Origin: Agelaius tricolor
Taxonomy: Eukaryota > Chordata > Aves > Passeriformes > Icteridae
Assembly: GCA_023055355.1 (NCBI GenBank)
Contig: JALJCS010000024.1
Coordinates: forward strand, 11,609,501-11,673,500
Direction: 5' to 3'
Length of the DNA stretch: 64,000 nt
Under the pieces are notes generated by a model that was not told the origin of the DNA, did no database searches, and worked only from the letters and a program-made list of their open reading frames with translations. Position 1 is the first letter of the stretch; each line of letters starts with the position of its first letter. Positions 11,721 to 24,412 of the stretch are shown one piece after another. Both the position numbers and the translations under genes were made by a program.

Positions 11721-14244
11721 GTGCTGTTGGCATTTGCATGAGTGCAGATTTTTCTCTGCATGCTGTCCTGTGGCTGTTTGTGTGCACATGCACATGTGTT
11801 CCATGCAAGGGTGCCCATGTGTGCACATCTACATGCTCAACCTTGCTGTGGCTGGACATGGGGACACACCAGGACAGCAGCTCTGCCACTGTGGGGTTAC
11901 TGGATCTGGCAAGTTTGAATATTTTAATTTAATAATCAGCTAAAAAGAGCTTTGCTCTTCAGAGCTTCAGTGTCTCTGGGGTCATCACCGATTACTTCAT
12001 GTGGGTATCAGCCAAGTTTAACTAAGTTCTGTTAAAAAAACCAAAATGGAAACAAAAGAAAGAGTGACATATCATACTGTCCCACTGAGATAGAATATAT
12101 GAATTATCTTGTTAAATTGGTACATTAGCAATGCATTTTCCACCAAGGGATAAAGCCTGCTTTATGAACAAATAGGAAAAGATCTTTCTGTGAGGCAATG
12201 CAGTGTTTTGCCTGTATGTGGTACAGGCCCCTATGGTACAGGGGTGAAGTCTTGTAGCACTGGGTGTCTTGGCAAAAAGAAATTCCTTAGAAACAGAAGT
12301 TGAGTGTTACTGTTTTGAAAATACATTATTGGGAGTTCTATGAAAATTATGTGCATTTTAATCAATGTCTTGCAATTTCAATAGGTAATCATGTGTCCTT
12401 GTTACTCTCTGGGTCACAATAATAAAAAGAAAAGTGGAAAATTGTACCAAATGAATGTATTCTTGTGACAAAATAGTGATGAGAACTGAAAGTTGTGTAC
12501 AAGACAAATAAAAATCTGTTTGTTCTGCTGCCTTATAAGGAGTAATCACAGCAAGGGATGAAATAGTTTAAACTGAAATATCAGAAAGAAAGGAGGTGCC
12601 TCTCTTCATAGAGCAAACACTTCACTGATCCCTTGGAAATGCATATCACAAGAGGAAAAGCTTGCAGCCTTGAAGAAAGCAAGGCTTGTTTAAATGACTG
12701 CATGAGTGAGACCAAGTCTTTCAAAAGCTTTGTCTCCATTATAAAGTTCTGTTGGCACAACTTTCTTTGCTCATAATGAGTCAGACACCCAGCAGCAATG
12801 CCTGTAAAGTCTCAGAAAGAGGCACTTATGGCGAGTAGAACTCCTTTTGGCAGTGGGGTTTAGTGGTGGCAGACTGATTTGTCTTTCCTGCATCAAACCT
12901 TCAGCTGGAAATGCTGATAATTTCATGTAACTCAGATTTAGTAGCATTGTAGAAACAGATCTGCTGTATCCCAGTGCAGTGTTCTTCCAAGATACTTATG
13001 GTGGAGATATAGATGTATCACATAGGAAATAAGACACCTTCAAAGTCAGTGTAAATGCAGAATTAACACATTTCTTGTTCCAGCCACAGAACCTGTAGGT
13101 CACCCCAGAATAACACTCAAATAATTAGGAATAACACATGCCCATCTCTCACTTGTAATTTACAGTAATAGTGACACTTCAACAAGAAAGCATAGAAAAT
13201 GCTATGTATTTTTTACTTTTATTTGGGGATCAAGCTGTTAAATTTTTCACAGGTGGTTGAATTGCATGGTTTCCTCAATTTTCTGGGCACACTCTGGAGT
13301 CTGGTTTGCACAGGTGCAGGGTACACACAGCTGTAAGTGAAGTCAATGAAAGCTGTTCTCTGGACACATGAAATGCTCCATAATTATAAGATGAATTGCA
13401 TTTTTAACACTGTAAAGCCATATATTGAACTACTTAACTGACTTTTTCAGGGATAAGGAAATGATAAGCCATAGACATACACTTGGAGTAAAATTTTTCC
13501 TGAGAAATTGTTAAAATTTGGCAAAATCATATGAAAGTGTAAACCTTTTTTTTTAATGCAACTAGGGAGTGTTAAGCATGCTTAAGAAAATGTGACATAG
13601 TCCCAGTCTGAGTCATGGTAACTGTTCTCAGGATCCCTATTGTTCATGATAAGAAACTTTCTACTCTTGCAAAAAAAGTTTAGAATCAACTAAATTAAGC
13701 CTATTTTCAATTCAAAATTAGTGGCTGAGATGTTTTTCTTCCAAATATTAAAAGCACTTATAACATCAGACAGGCTAATTGAGTGTCAAATTTACATCAG
13801 GTAATGGCATTTTGCAGGTACTTAAGTTTAAAAAGATCCACATTCATTTTGCTCTGTCCAACTCTTTGGGAGCCTTATATTCTCTGCTAATAAAAATTGC
13901 ATGAATTGAGGAGAGAATAATATAACCTTTTGTAAGGTAAGAAGCAATCATCAGTATGTTTAAATAATGTAATGGATTTTTAATTCTCATCCTTAATTGC
14001 AATTTCTACTTATGAGCCTCCTTCAAAAGATCAGCCATCTTGTTTGATAGTGTGTCATCTGATCTGTGTAACATCACCTTGCAAGCTGATCTATGCATGC
14101 TGTGAGATTTGAAAATATGGGATGTGCTTTCACATAATTACATCATTTCCCTTTTGCTAGCCATTGATAAAGAGACTGGTTAGGCCATCACTTTGGGCAA
14201 AGAGGAAGTTAACAAAATGGACTCTTGTAGAGCAAACTACAAAA
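11721..14244. other. Noncoding DNA
   Basis: An alternating TGTGCACATG-like stretch with partial inverted symmetry lies at 11777-11843. A perfect 14-base palindrome, TTAAGCATGCTTAA, lies at 13572-13585. No gene or mobile element is recognised. Confidence 0.5.
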
Positions 14245-14305
14245 GAAAATAGAGAAATCTTGGTGACTTTTTACTCTTCTGAAGCTGGGAGCATCGAGCA
14301 ACCCA
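14245..14305 (+). repeat. Dispersed repeat, copy 2
   Basis: It matches copy 1 at 5.63 kb over about 50 bases (GAAATCTTGGTGAC..., TTTTTACTCTTCTGAAGC, GAGCAAC), with a few differences including GGAAGCACTGAG becoming GGGAGCATCGAG. Sequence downstream of this core does not obviously match copy 1, so one or both copies are truncated or have diverged. Confidence 0.5.
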
Positions 14306-16795
14306 ACCATGTGCAACTTGTGGTTACTCTACAGTCTGCAGAGAATTAATTAATATGGAAGCAGCATGGAAGTATGGAACAAAGATGTATGGAATCCAAT
14401 AATCTGAATTTCAGAACTGAAAATTCCAGTCTAAGGTCCCTTGAGGTTGTTACAGAATTCAAAGATCTATTTTTGTATTAAATGGAAGCTTGTTTATGGA
14501 ATAAACTCATAAGAGGCCTGGTGATCATAATGATTCTAATGCCTGGTTTTGCAGCTATTTTACTCTATGGTCGGTTGCATGGTAGGCATTCTTCAAGCAA
14601 TATTAAAGACAATGGACAGAGAAGAAAATAAAAAAGGGGAATAAAATAAATCAGAGAAGAAACAGGCAAACTAATTCAAGTAAAAGTCTTTACCAGTGAA
14701 ATATGCTAGAAGAATTTGCAGTTGCAGTAGGTGCACACAGTATTATTATAGTGGCACAAAATACCAAAAACTATCTCTTATGTATGTGTGTCTAAAGGGA
14801 ATTAAACCTAAAAGAAGATGCCTGTTTGGTCCCTTTTTGCATCCAAATATTCAAGACTAGACTGGACAAACAAGTTCTTTCAGGGCACACCCATTTGCTA
14901 CTTGTATGTAAACATGAAACTCTCATGCTGCGTGTAACTGTAATGGTTTTGGAGAACACATTTTATGTAGGAATAGTGCTGTGCTCCTGTTTGAAGGGCA
15001 TAAACTTTGATCAGATTTCATTGTAAAGACTCTCAGAGAATGAGCTATTTAAAATTTCTTTTGGAGATTAGAAAGTGATTTTGCCAACAAATGAAAGGCT
15101 GTTTGCTACTCTTTCTTATTCTGCTTTCTTTTTAATTTCATGTCAATTGAGGTCATATAATTGTATAATCAGTGTAGGAAATTCAGGAGAGAGGAAGAAA
15201 TACAGTGGGAGGAAGAGGATATTTTCACTTGTTCATACATTAACTTCACTGACACGTAATGGTAAGTAACACTTCCTTCATTTTGGAAAATTGCTAAATT
15301 GGTCTCAAAAATATATCCCAAAGATACATCTTTGCCTAAAGTGCTTTTGGTGTAGTCTGGACATTTCTTAAAGGGAAAAAAGGAATCATAACTCATGTTA
15401 ATAATGTTAAGCAAACATTTGAACATATTGCAGTATCAGTGGAAGATACAAAATAATTTAAAACTTTTATTTGTTTCTTCTCTATTTTTTTTCTCTAAGA
15501 AGGCCTTAGTAAGTCAGGAAAACTCAGCAGAGTTTAAGGTAGCCAAGATAAGAAAAAAGGCAATTTAGAGTGCAGATATTGGGAGCAGTAAATTATAGGA
15601 TGCTCTTGCCTCAATCGATTTCCAGTTGATTTAGTAGTAGAAAAGTTATTCTTCAAATGGAATCTAAAGTTATTGAGTTCTTAATTTCACTTTATTTTCT
15701 ACTCACTTATGATCTCTGACAACTTATAGTTGAGGTAACTACACTGGCTTTAGAAAAAATTCCATTGAGTTTATTTTACCAGGTGTGGGTTTGGAGCTAA
15801 ATCATAACATAACCCCTCTGGGATTCAGGAAGTCTAAGGATTATTTTACTTCAAAAAGTAGAGGCATAAAATACTCCTGATGTCTTTCTCCATCTTTTAC
15901 TTCTACCTCTCCACATCAAATTTGAAGTAGCTGGGTTTTGGCATCCATTTCCAGTGCTGCCAAACCTGATTAATAACATGGACAACACAGGCATGCAATG
16001 TCTTCCTCAGGAAGATACTTGATACCCATACAGACCAGGTTCTAACTATTTTTGCAAAAAAAGTAATATTTGCAGCTCTTGAGCCTTCCACCATGGCCTA
16101 GGGGGAGGGTAGAGGAATAATGAGCTCTGTAGTCAGGGCTAATGGGAAGGAAAAACAACTAAAGAAGAATGAAGAGTAGTTTGCCTGAATTCCTCCTTTC
16201 TCAAGCACCATGGTGTGGAGCCACAAAGTAGGAGATCTTCCTAACAGTCACATTCTTCCTAGTTGCAATGAGTAAATTAGGTATGTGTGGGCTGCCTGAA
16301 AGATTCCAGCAGTGATGAAATGAGTGATGTTGACTGTGCTACTCTCTTCTAGATCTGCATCAGCTTTCTGTTCCCATAAGCACTGTTTTGGCCTACAATT
16401 TAGGCTAATTCCATGTCTGAAATAAAGAACAGAGAGCAATCCTTCATCTTTTCTTGTCCTCTTCTGCCACCAAAAGCATCTTGAGAGTCACCTGGGCAGA
16501 AGCAGCATGCACAATGTAAGATGGGGTACAAAGCAAGTGCCAAATTTCACCAACTTTTTTTTTTTCACCTGGACCAGACCAGTTTATTCCTTGTTTCGGT
16601 AGAAGATTTGGGAAGTTCTACTTAGAGGCAGTATCAGTGATGATGACTTCTTGAAATGCCCAAGTGTCTTAATTTTAGTTCTTGTTTGCTCAGTCCTAGC
16701 CCATCTGCCCTACACCAAAACAGTGTGTGTCTGTCCACCAAAACAGTGAGTGATATCAACTGTCCAGGTTTTTCAGGTGTGAAATCAGGTGTGGT
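14306..16795. other. AT-rich noncoding DNA
   Basis: Nothing is recognised beyond short open frames. A strong donor-like AATGGTAAGT occurs at about 15258-15267 without a convincing partner acceptor. Confidence 0.5.
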
Positions 16796-16841
16796 ACATC
16801 AGGGTATGCCATCAGTGAACATCAGGGTATGGCATCAGTGT
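16796..16841 (+). repeat. Two-copy tandem duplication, 23-bp period
   Basis: ACATCAGGGTATG followed by CCATCAGTGA, then ACATCAGGGTATG followed by GCATCAGTGT. Two adjacent copies differ at only a couple of positions, indicating a recent local duplication. Confidence 0.85.
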
Positions 16842-17873
16842 ATGGGAAGTAGCTCCAAACTTTGTTACCCAGTTAAGGCTCCCATTTAAGGATACTCCTG
16901 ACACTGAAATTCTGTGAATGCTACTCCTTCTGCATGTTGTCTCTTGAAATAGTTGTACTCCATGTTGTATTTCTGTTTGATGGTCTCAAAGGTATTGCCT
17001 CACTTCTACCTAATGCCACCACCTGTGGCCAGAACCCTTGGGATCCACAATGATCCTTACAAAGTTTGAGCAGTAGAACCCAGTAGATGATTGTCTCAAA
17101 TCTAAAACACAAGAAGTAATTTGAAGTGAAAACCTAGGGAATAATTTTTTTTCCAAAGTGGTTGAACAGTGGGTTCTATTACCAAAGAAATTGAGACCAA
17201 ATATGTGCCAAGATAACAAAAAAGTGGTAAAACTGCAACAGCAATAAAAAATCAAAATTGAATTTTGTATAATTAATATGAAAAAAATTGAGGGGACATT
17301 AAACATAGCATCATACTCTGTAACCACTGGGAAGCAACAGGTAAACCATATATATGTCTTGGGGATTACTCTCCATTTTATTTTTGTGGGGTTGATTACT
17401 TCATTTTAGGAGGCATAAAGTGTATTAAATCTAATCTTATGATATTAATTATGTTTCTTCAATGTGAACTTTTCTAGGACTTAGGCATTACCTTTTTGCT
17501 CTCCTGTTTTTTTTCAACAGTTTGTAATGTTTACTTCAGAGTTTGAAGCAATTAGGAGACAGGTACTGTTGCTCTCATTAAATTCTACTGCTTTTCAAAG
17601 TTTGGAAGACAGGACCCAGAGGATAAAGGGACTAATGGAAAGAGAGTTAGAGCTTATTTTGTTTGTTTGTTATCACCCAATAGTCCTGAATTCATTCATC
17701 TTCTATGCATATTAACATCTGCTCTTCTCTCTTTAGAAAATGTTGATACTCTGACACATATTTGAGTGATAAACTGAATATTTCTTCAAGTATAAACATT
17801 ATGTTAAGTTGCTTGGAAATAACTACTCTTCAAATGGTTTTGACTCTTTAATATTTGAAGATGCTACAGAATA
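16842..17873. other. Noncoding DNA with a possible 42-nt exon
   Basis: Around 17479-17575 a long pyrimidine tract ending in CAACAG (17520) is followed 42 nt later by ACAG|GTACTG. This is listed as a finding. Nothing else is recognised. Confidence 0.4.
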
Positions 17874-17922
17874 TAAAAAAAACCCCAAACCAACCAAAAA
17901 GCCAAACAAAACCCCAACACCA
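17874..17922 (-). repeat. A/C-rich low-complexity tract
   Basis: Composed almost only of A and C (AACCCCAAACCAACC and AAACAAAACCCC-like words). It is the complement type of the T/G tracts at 21.85, 37.06, 51.59 and 56.1 kb. Confidence 0.75.
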
Positions 17923-19552
17923 TCACTGTAAGCATTTCACTGGGCAGTTTTTCAAATTAATGCAGTTTAACTATTACATTAACTTAATGGCTATTTTCCC
18001 CTACTTTAACCATGTTAAATGTGCCGGCAATAATGAGCTTCTAATGCTGTCTCTTCCAAGTCTCAGAGGCATCTTTAGAGCTCTGCTTATCTCCTGGATC
18101 ATAAAGCTGCATAATTTAGTATTCAAACAATTAATTTAAAACTGAAACACTTGGAATTACCATAAAATTAATCAGAAAAAAAAATCTTAGCATGCCCATT
18201 CTGTTTATCTCTATTTAGTGAATTTGAAAGTGTAGGGTGAATAAAACTTTACAATGTTCTGTTTTCTACTTATGAATCAGCTGCTACAGGCATAAATATA
18301 TCTAAGACTGTAAGGGATATTTTCAAAACCTTTTGCAAAAAAAAATTCTTGTATCTATTAAACTAAGATGATTCTTTTGATGGAACAAATTTTTTAGATT
18401 TTTCCATACCATTAACTTAAATAGAAACATCTTTAAAATAAATTGTAATTTCTAACCTATTTTCAGATTTGCAATACACAGAGGTAGCTGATGCACATAA
18501 TCAGAACTGCTACCTTATTAAGTGGCTAAATTCTAATAATTGTGTGACTCACAGCACTGTATCACTTAACATTTGAAAATGTCTCTGCACTTAAACTATG
18601 TTTTATTTCCTTTGTTGTGCCTCTAAGTGCTACAAGTGTCCCTTGTAGGCTGGGTTATTGTTAACCAAGGAAGAAAATTGTAACAAGAAATTGGATTTAT
18701 CTCTTGCCTGTATTATCAATAAGACCTTTATCTAATAAAAGGCTGAGGTGCCTAATGTAGTAGAGTATCTTTTCTAAGTACCCAAATGACAATTTTAAGT
18801 CACAGATTTAGGCCCCTACTGACATCACAATATCCTGGGGACACCTAGTTACCGAAGTAACTTCTCTCATCTTATTTGAGACACCTTTATCTGATCTAGT
18901 GTCCATCTATGATCAAGATTGTAGTGGGATGAAACTGATCTAATCTCTTTTGGGAAGATTATAGGTGACTATATGTGGTCAAGTGAATCTCTGTCCAGCA
19001 ATCTTTTCCTCCATTGGGAGAGTGGCTTAGTTACCAGGACACATAAGGATATAAATGAAACCCAGTCTCTGTCCCTCAGATAAGCTGTGTTACTCATGGC
19101 AACAGCAACTCTGTCCACTCTGAATCTGGGTCTGAATTTTCATTTTCTGACTGTTTTTTCAAAGAATTGAGTAGGAATCTTTTTCTATTTCTACTTATTT
19201 CTTGTTAAATTGTTCCAGTACTTGTTTCAATTAACACAAGCAATCCTGAGTCCCACTTTTCCAGCTGAATGTCTTCGTATCACTAAGCAAAACACCACCT
19301 TTTCCTTATATTTTGGACGTGTGGTTTCTTCTCTCTGCTGCATTCTTTGCTGTGACTTTGACAGACTTAATGTAGGATGGCTATTTCCTAGGTTAAACTG
19401 TCCTTCTGGGAACATATGGGCAGTGGAAACCCTTCTGAGATAGCTGGGCATACATTTTGGGTATCCCATTTCACAGGTGACTGCCCTAATCATTTGGTAG
19501 CTGTACACTTAGTACTATTAGTTTAATTCTCCTTTCTTTATGTTTTAAGAAA
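17923..19552. other. AT-rich noncoding DNA
   Basis: No gene, RNA or mobile-element signature is recognised. Confidence 0.55.
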
Positions 19553-20030
19553 TAATCATAGCATAGAACCATAGAATATCCAGAAATGGAAGGGACCCAC
19601 AAGGATCATCAAAGTCCAACTCCTGGTCCTGCATAGGACAGCCCCAAGAATGACACCGTGTGCCAGAGAGCATTGTGCAAACACTTCTTGAGTGGTCAGG
19701 CTTGGAGCTATGACCACGTCCCTGGGGAGTGTCCTCCAGTGTTCCTAGGATCTGGACAAGTTTTCTGACATTTGCTGAGGTCCTGTCACTGGTCACACAG
19801 AGATGGGATCAGTGTCTGCTCCTCTGCTTCCCTTTAAGCTGCGGACTGCAATGGGATCTCCCCACTGTCCACTTTTCTCCAGGCTGAAAAGACCAAGACA
19901 CCTGAGCTGCTCCTCATATGGCTTCCACTCTAGATCCTCCATCATTTCTGTAAGCTTCATTTGCTTTCTAATAGTTCTATATGGCTCATGACCATAACTT
20001 AGCACAATAAATACAAGCATGGAAAACTTT
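19553..20030 (-). mobile_element. CR1 LINE, 3' third, minus strand
   Basis: Read on the minus strand, this ends with the CR1 3' signature: TTGGACTTTGATGATCC, then TTGTGGGTCCCTTCC, then a tail of ATTCTATGGTTCTATG-like octamers (19553-19590 on plus). Upstream on that strand is a decayed ORF2 C-terminus. A frame at 19793-20047 keeps the pattern LEWKPYEEQLRCLGLFSLEK, matching the conserved 'LE..YEERLRELGLFSLEK' block near the end of the CR1 reverse transcriptase ORF. It is broken by stops and therefore inactive. The right edge is approximate. Confidence 0.9.
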
Positions 20031-21853
20031 CTGATGGAAACCGGCACCTATTTAAGTACTGCAGGTCTACTTAATAGGTGAGCAGACTTCTGGATTTCAA
20101 TTTTATGCATTTTATCACAAAGAGCATTAATCATAGTACACTTTGGCCACCAAAAATGTTAGTATCTGACCTAAGATAAACATCTGTTGTTCCTCTACCA
20201 TCCTGCTTATCTTAGTGCTACCAAGATCTTTTTCACAAATATTAGTAGCTAATTTAAAGGCAACAATTTTAGAACTTGTGGTTACTAGTTCTCCTAAAGC
20301 TTTTGAAAGTGTTAATTTTTGAGGTCTTTAATTTCCCATAAAGAAACAAAGCAAAATTATTTCATGATAGATGCCATCTGAAACATTACAATTTGCTTAT
20401 GCTTAGTGGTTCCCATGTGATCAGAGAGCTACTGTGTTATGGAGCTGTGCTCTCCAGTTTGGGATGTGTCACCCATGACTCACTGTGGGCCTCCCCTCCC
20501 AAAATGCTGTTGTGCACAACTCTTAGGCTTGTGGTGCATTGCTAAAAGTGAGATCATGAGGACATGTACTCCAGTTAACAATGTGAAGGCAGCTTCATCT
20601 GACACATGCAGTGTTTAAACTGGCATTTTGGTGGAGAAAAAAACTGAAATTGTGAAGTTAATTTCCATGTTGTACCCACACATTGGTTTGGATCAGAGAA
20701 TGTTGCAGTGCACAGAAGGTAGATTCCTTCCAGAGGCCAGGTGTGCAGAGATGTGCACTGCCACTGTTTTTAACAAAACATGTGCTGGAGACATTTAGGA
20801 TGTGTGGGACCTGCTGAAAGTCAGTAAAACTCTCCAGCCACATGCAGTGTGGCTGTGAGATCCTGATGTACTGATTTGATGTACTGATCTCCTCATTCTG
20901 CATCACGCTATTTGCTTATACGGACATAGCCACAGGGAAATCTATATAACAAATAAAAAACAAACATCATGTTCCAATTTAGTGCAAGAATAAAAAGCAA
21001 AAATGCTTTACTTTATAGGTTCTTGCAGTCTCCCCACTGATAGCATGTGAGAGCAGATTCCAGAAATGCATTAAACACTCTAAGTAATTTTAGTCATGTC
21101 TTATCCATTTTATCTGTCATTCTCTCCTTAGGCAAAGAACTGTAAATGCAGAACTTTGTTTTGACTTTGTTACGAGTTAGTTAATTTATTTTATTGCCTG
21201 TACTGCATTGTTTTGGAGTAAACACATTGAAGAAAAAATATTTTGGTGTTTGGAAGGAAGGATCAACCTTTTGATGGACTTTAGCCACTGTGGGAACTTT
21301 TGATGCCTTTTTTTTTTCTAATCAGATGAATTTTAGCAACTGAAATGATGAATTTAAAAAATTTTCTCTTCTGTGAAAATCTGAATATATTTGCCATTTA
21401 TTCCTCTCTGTGAAAATGAAGAAATAGTGGAATGTGTGATGGGGTTGAAATTATAATTTGTATTCACCTTTAGTAAGCAAAAATTATGTAATTCACTCGC
21501 TCTTTTCTGCTCAGCGCTAATATTCCTCAAGTCCTTTGCCATAAGCTTATTTGTACAGATACAAAGTTAATTAGGAAAAAACTCAAAAAACAAAGTGAAA
21601 AAGGGTCTTTTTCTTAATTTTGAGATTTAGAAGAGGGGTGAAGACAGTGACAAGCAGCAATTCACCCACAACAGACACTTATTTTTTCCTTTATGAATAT
21701 ACAGGTTTTCCATGAAAAATCAAGAGCCTCATTTCTTTCTTTGTCTTACAGAGACACAATTAAAATTACACTTTACATCCAAAAAAATAAAGAGGAAGAA
21801 CACAGCTAGAACCTGCAACTGAAAAACAAAGCAAAACCATAAAAGAAAATCAA
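20031..21853. other. AT-rich noncoding DNA
   Basis: No gene is recognised. A short direct repeat (GATGTACTGAT, twice) lies at about 20864-20889. Confidence 0.5.
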
Positions 21854-21924
21854 GTTTTTTGGGGTTTTTTGGTGGTTGTTGGGTTTTTTTGTTTGGTTTG
21901 GTTTTTTGTTTGTTTCTTTTTTTT
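21854..21924 (+). repeat. T/G-only low-complexity tract
   Basis: Words such as TTTTGGGG, TTGGTGG and GTTTGGTTTGG with essentially no A or C. It is one of several similar tracts in the window. Confidence 0.8.
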
Positions 21925-23097
21925 GCATGTAAACAGTGCCAGTAAGGCAAGTATTCTGGGTCTTAAACTTCTGATTATATAAAACTTTGTGGTTTCTCTG
22001 AAATTGATGTTCCTGTCTGAAGGATGTGGTTCCTCTTGACATCCTTTGCTTTTCTTCTAATTAAAAAAGAAGAAAAAAAAGGAGATACAATTCACTTGAA
22101 TGCAGCAACCTTTACAATTAGTATTTAACTGTCCATAAAAGTACTGATTCTCTTAATGAACCTGCTGCTACCATTGTTTACTACCTTGAAATTAAGGAGG
22201 AAGAAAGAACCGATCATTAAGCAAATCTCATGTTACTGTTTACCTACCTCTATAGTCCCATTATCACTTGTAATTACATATAGTTAATCAGTGCCAGTAT
22301 CTAGAAAAAAAAGGTTATTGAATGGAACAAGATGAAATAGATGATACCTCAATGCTCAAACTGTAACACAAATCTAATGTAATTCCTCACAAAAAGTTAA
22401 ATTGTAGAGTTTACATTTAGTTTAACCAAATGTCACACTCTAAAATGTGCAGACCATCAAAATATTTCTTAATGAGGGAAATTAATCAGTTGTTCAGATA
22501 TTCATGCTTGATTTAGAATAATTAAAACATGAGACAGAAAGCAATTAAAGAGAATATGCTAAATTCATGGTCTTTTTGGAGAATGTTTAACATGCATGAT
22601 GACTAAATTACTTGCACTTCTTTATGGGAAGGTCTTCAGCACAGGTTTCACAACTTTGCTTTTTAGAAACATCAGTCAAGTTCATCTCACAATTCCTCTC
22701 AGGTACCACATGTAAACAGTCAAGTAGGGCAAATTCAAAGCAATACAAGAACAGTTCGCGATTTAGGGTTTTTTTTTTCTCCTCCAGTATCTTTTTTAAT
22801 GAGAAGATGTTAACTGATAGGAGTTAGAAGTGTCCATCATGAGAAGTTCCTGGTTTTTTTTAATACCTATGCATTTCAAAACTGCTGGCATGATCCTCTT
22901 TCACTCATTATTGCCAGGACATTGCAATCATGAGATGATCCCATGGGAGCCAGGAACTGAGAGTCACAGATAGGGGCCAGTCAGGGTCCTCATTGGCATG
23001 GATGCAGTCCCACCATGCCTCAGCAGAGACAGGACAGTGATGGAAACCAGGGCCAAGCAGCAGGACAGGGATAACCAGGCACCAGCAATACAGGTGA
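21925..23097. other. AT-rich DNA, then GC-richer unknown sequence
   Basis: The first kilobase is ordinary AT-rich DNA. From about 22908 the composition rises clearly in G+C, continuing through the CR1 to about 23640. The GC-rich flanks do not match CR1 that I can recognise and may belong to an older repeat. A 183-codon minus-strand frame at 22908-23459 is antisense to the CR1. Confidence 0.4.
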
Positions 23098-23340
23098 TGA
23101 CTAAAAGAATGGAGTTTAGGTTGGCTGTTAGAAAGAAATTCTTTACTGTGAGGGCAGTGAGGCACTGGAACAGGCTGCTCCAAGAAGCTGTGGACGTCCC
23201 ATCTCTGGAAGTGCTCAAGGCCAAGCTGGATGGAGCCCTGAACAAACTGTTCTAGGGGAAGGTGTCCCTGCCCATGGCAGAGGGTTGGAACAAGAGGATC
23301 TTTAATGTCCTTTAGAACCCAAACCATTCTGATTCCATGA
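23098..23340 (+). mobile_element. CR1 LINE, 3' end fragment
   Basis: The plus strand encodes the end of CR1 ORF2: GAGGCACTGGAACAGGCTGC, then a valine-proline-serine-leucine-glutamate stretch, ending at a TAG stop (23252-23254). The untranslated end follows (GGTGTCCCTGCCCATGGCAG, then AGGATCTTTAATGTCC) and the tail ATTCTGATTCCATGA. ORF2 is open over about 45 residues but is missing everything upstream, so the copy is dead and strongly 5'-truncated. Confidence 0.92.
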
Positions 23341-24312
23341 TGGCTCAGGACCAAGGACAAGAAAGAGATGTAAAAAAGGGTCAAGGTCAGTGGGAGGTTG
23401 GTGCAAGACAAGTCCCTACAACCCTTCCTTACAGCAAGGTGCAGCTCCTGAGCTTGCATTCAGCCCCAATTGCAGGTAGAGACTGGGAAGAGCCCTCTCA
23501 CAGTCCTTCACAGCAGCCTGATCTACGGTCACACATGGGTCAGGGCTGACCTCCAGCACCAGCAGATAAAGTTTTGGTGAGGAGACACTCTTGAAGAAGC
23601 TCATTACAGATCATGATGGTCACAGCTGAACAGGGCAATTGGAGCTTGTTGGTGTGCTTAAGAAAGCAAAGAGATAAAACAATGCTTCGATCTTTGAATG
23701 AAATGGCTACTCTTTTGAAATAGAATTGAACATGAAGCTGAAAAATGTAAAACCATGTTTAGACATGAAAAATGAAAGAAGACAATTTGTTTGATATATT
23801 TGGCGGAATGTTATGTCTTGAATTTCTAATTAACTTTTTCAAGATTTCAAATAGTCTTTCATAGTCAATATGGGTACTCTTTCAGTGTGGGGTTTTGTGT
23901 TTGGCTGTTTTCTCATTTGCTCTCCTGATAAACCTATGTATGTTTTCATCTCATCAGAGTAATTACACAGAAAATTCTGGATATCAGTTTTTTTATTAGA
24001 TTTTTTTTTCCCCTAACAGTTGATATGAGCTTTTTCAATGAATTTCTGTAAAATGTTACAGGTAGCTTTGCTGTGAGTCATGAACTGGAATGCTGACTCT
24101 GGCTTTCAGTTAATTGCCACACTTATAGAGTGGGTAATATAGTTATGAACTGCTTCTTACCTATAGCTCCTTTGTGGTTGTAATAACTGTAGATGGATTT
24201 TTTTTCTCGTCAAACATGATTTTTCAGAGCAGTTTCAAAGCCTCTATAGAGAAATCTGCACAACAGTAACACTTAAAACCAAAGATGAATAGGTATTTGG
24301 AAGCTGTAGTTT
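23341..24312. other. Noncoding DNA
   Basis: The first 300 bases are GC-richer, without a recognised family. The remainder is AT-rich and featureless. Confidence 0.45.
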
Positions 24313-24412
24313 GCATATATGTGTGTGTATGTATATGCATATGTATATATAAAAAGATAATATATTAAATATTATATAGATATTAAATATATAAAATATA
24401 AAAATATATTTA
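24313..24412. repeat. TA/TG-rich simple repeat
   Basis: Alternating TATGTG and TATATA blocks pass into TATTAAATAT-like words. It is AT-rich low complexity with the potential to form cruciforms. Confidence 0.8.

Noticed and set aside
13572..13585. Perfect 14-base palindrome TTAAGCATGCTTAA
   Set aside because: Isolated, with no neighbouring elements. Expected by chance at this window size.
15258..15267. Strong splice-donor-like AATGGTAAGT as an exon end
   Set aside because: No convincing upstream acceptor with an open frame. Single donor matches are common by chance.
22908..23459. 183-codon open frame on the minus strand, the longest in the window
   Set aside because: It lies across and antisense to a plus-strand CR1 3' end, and the translation shows no domain. 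It is a shadow frame.
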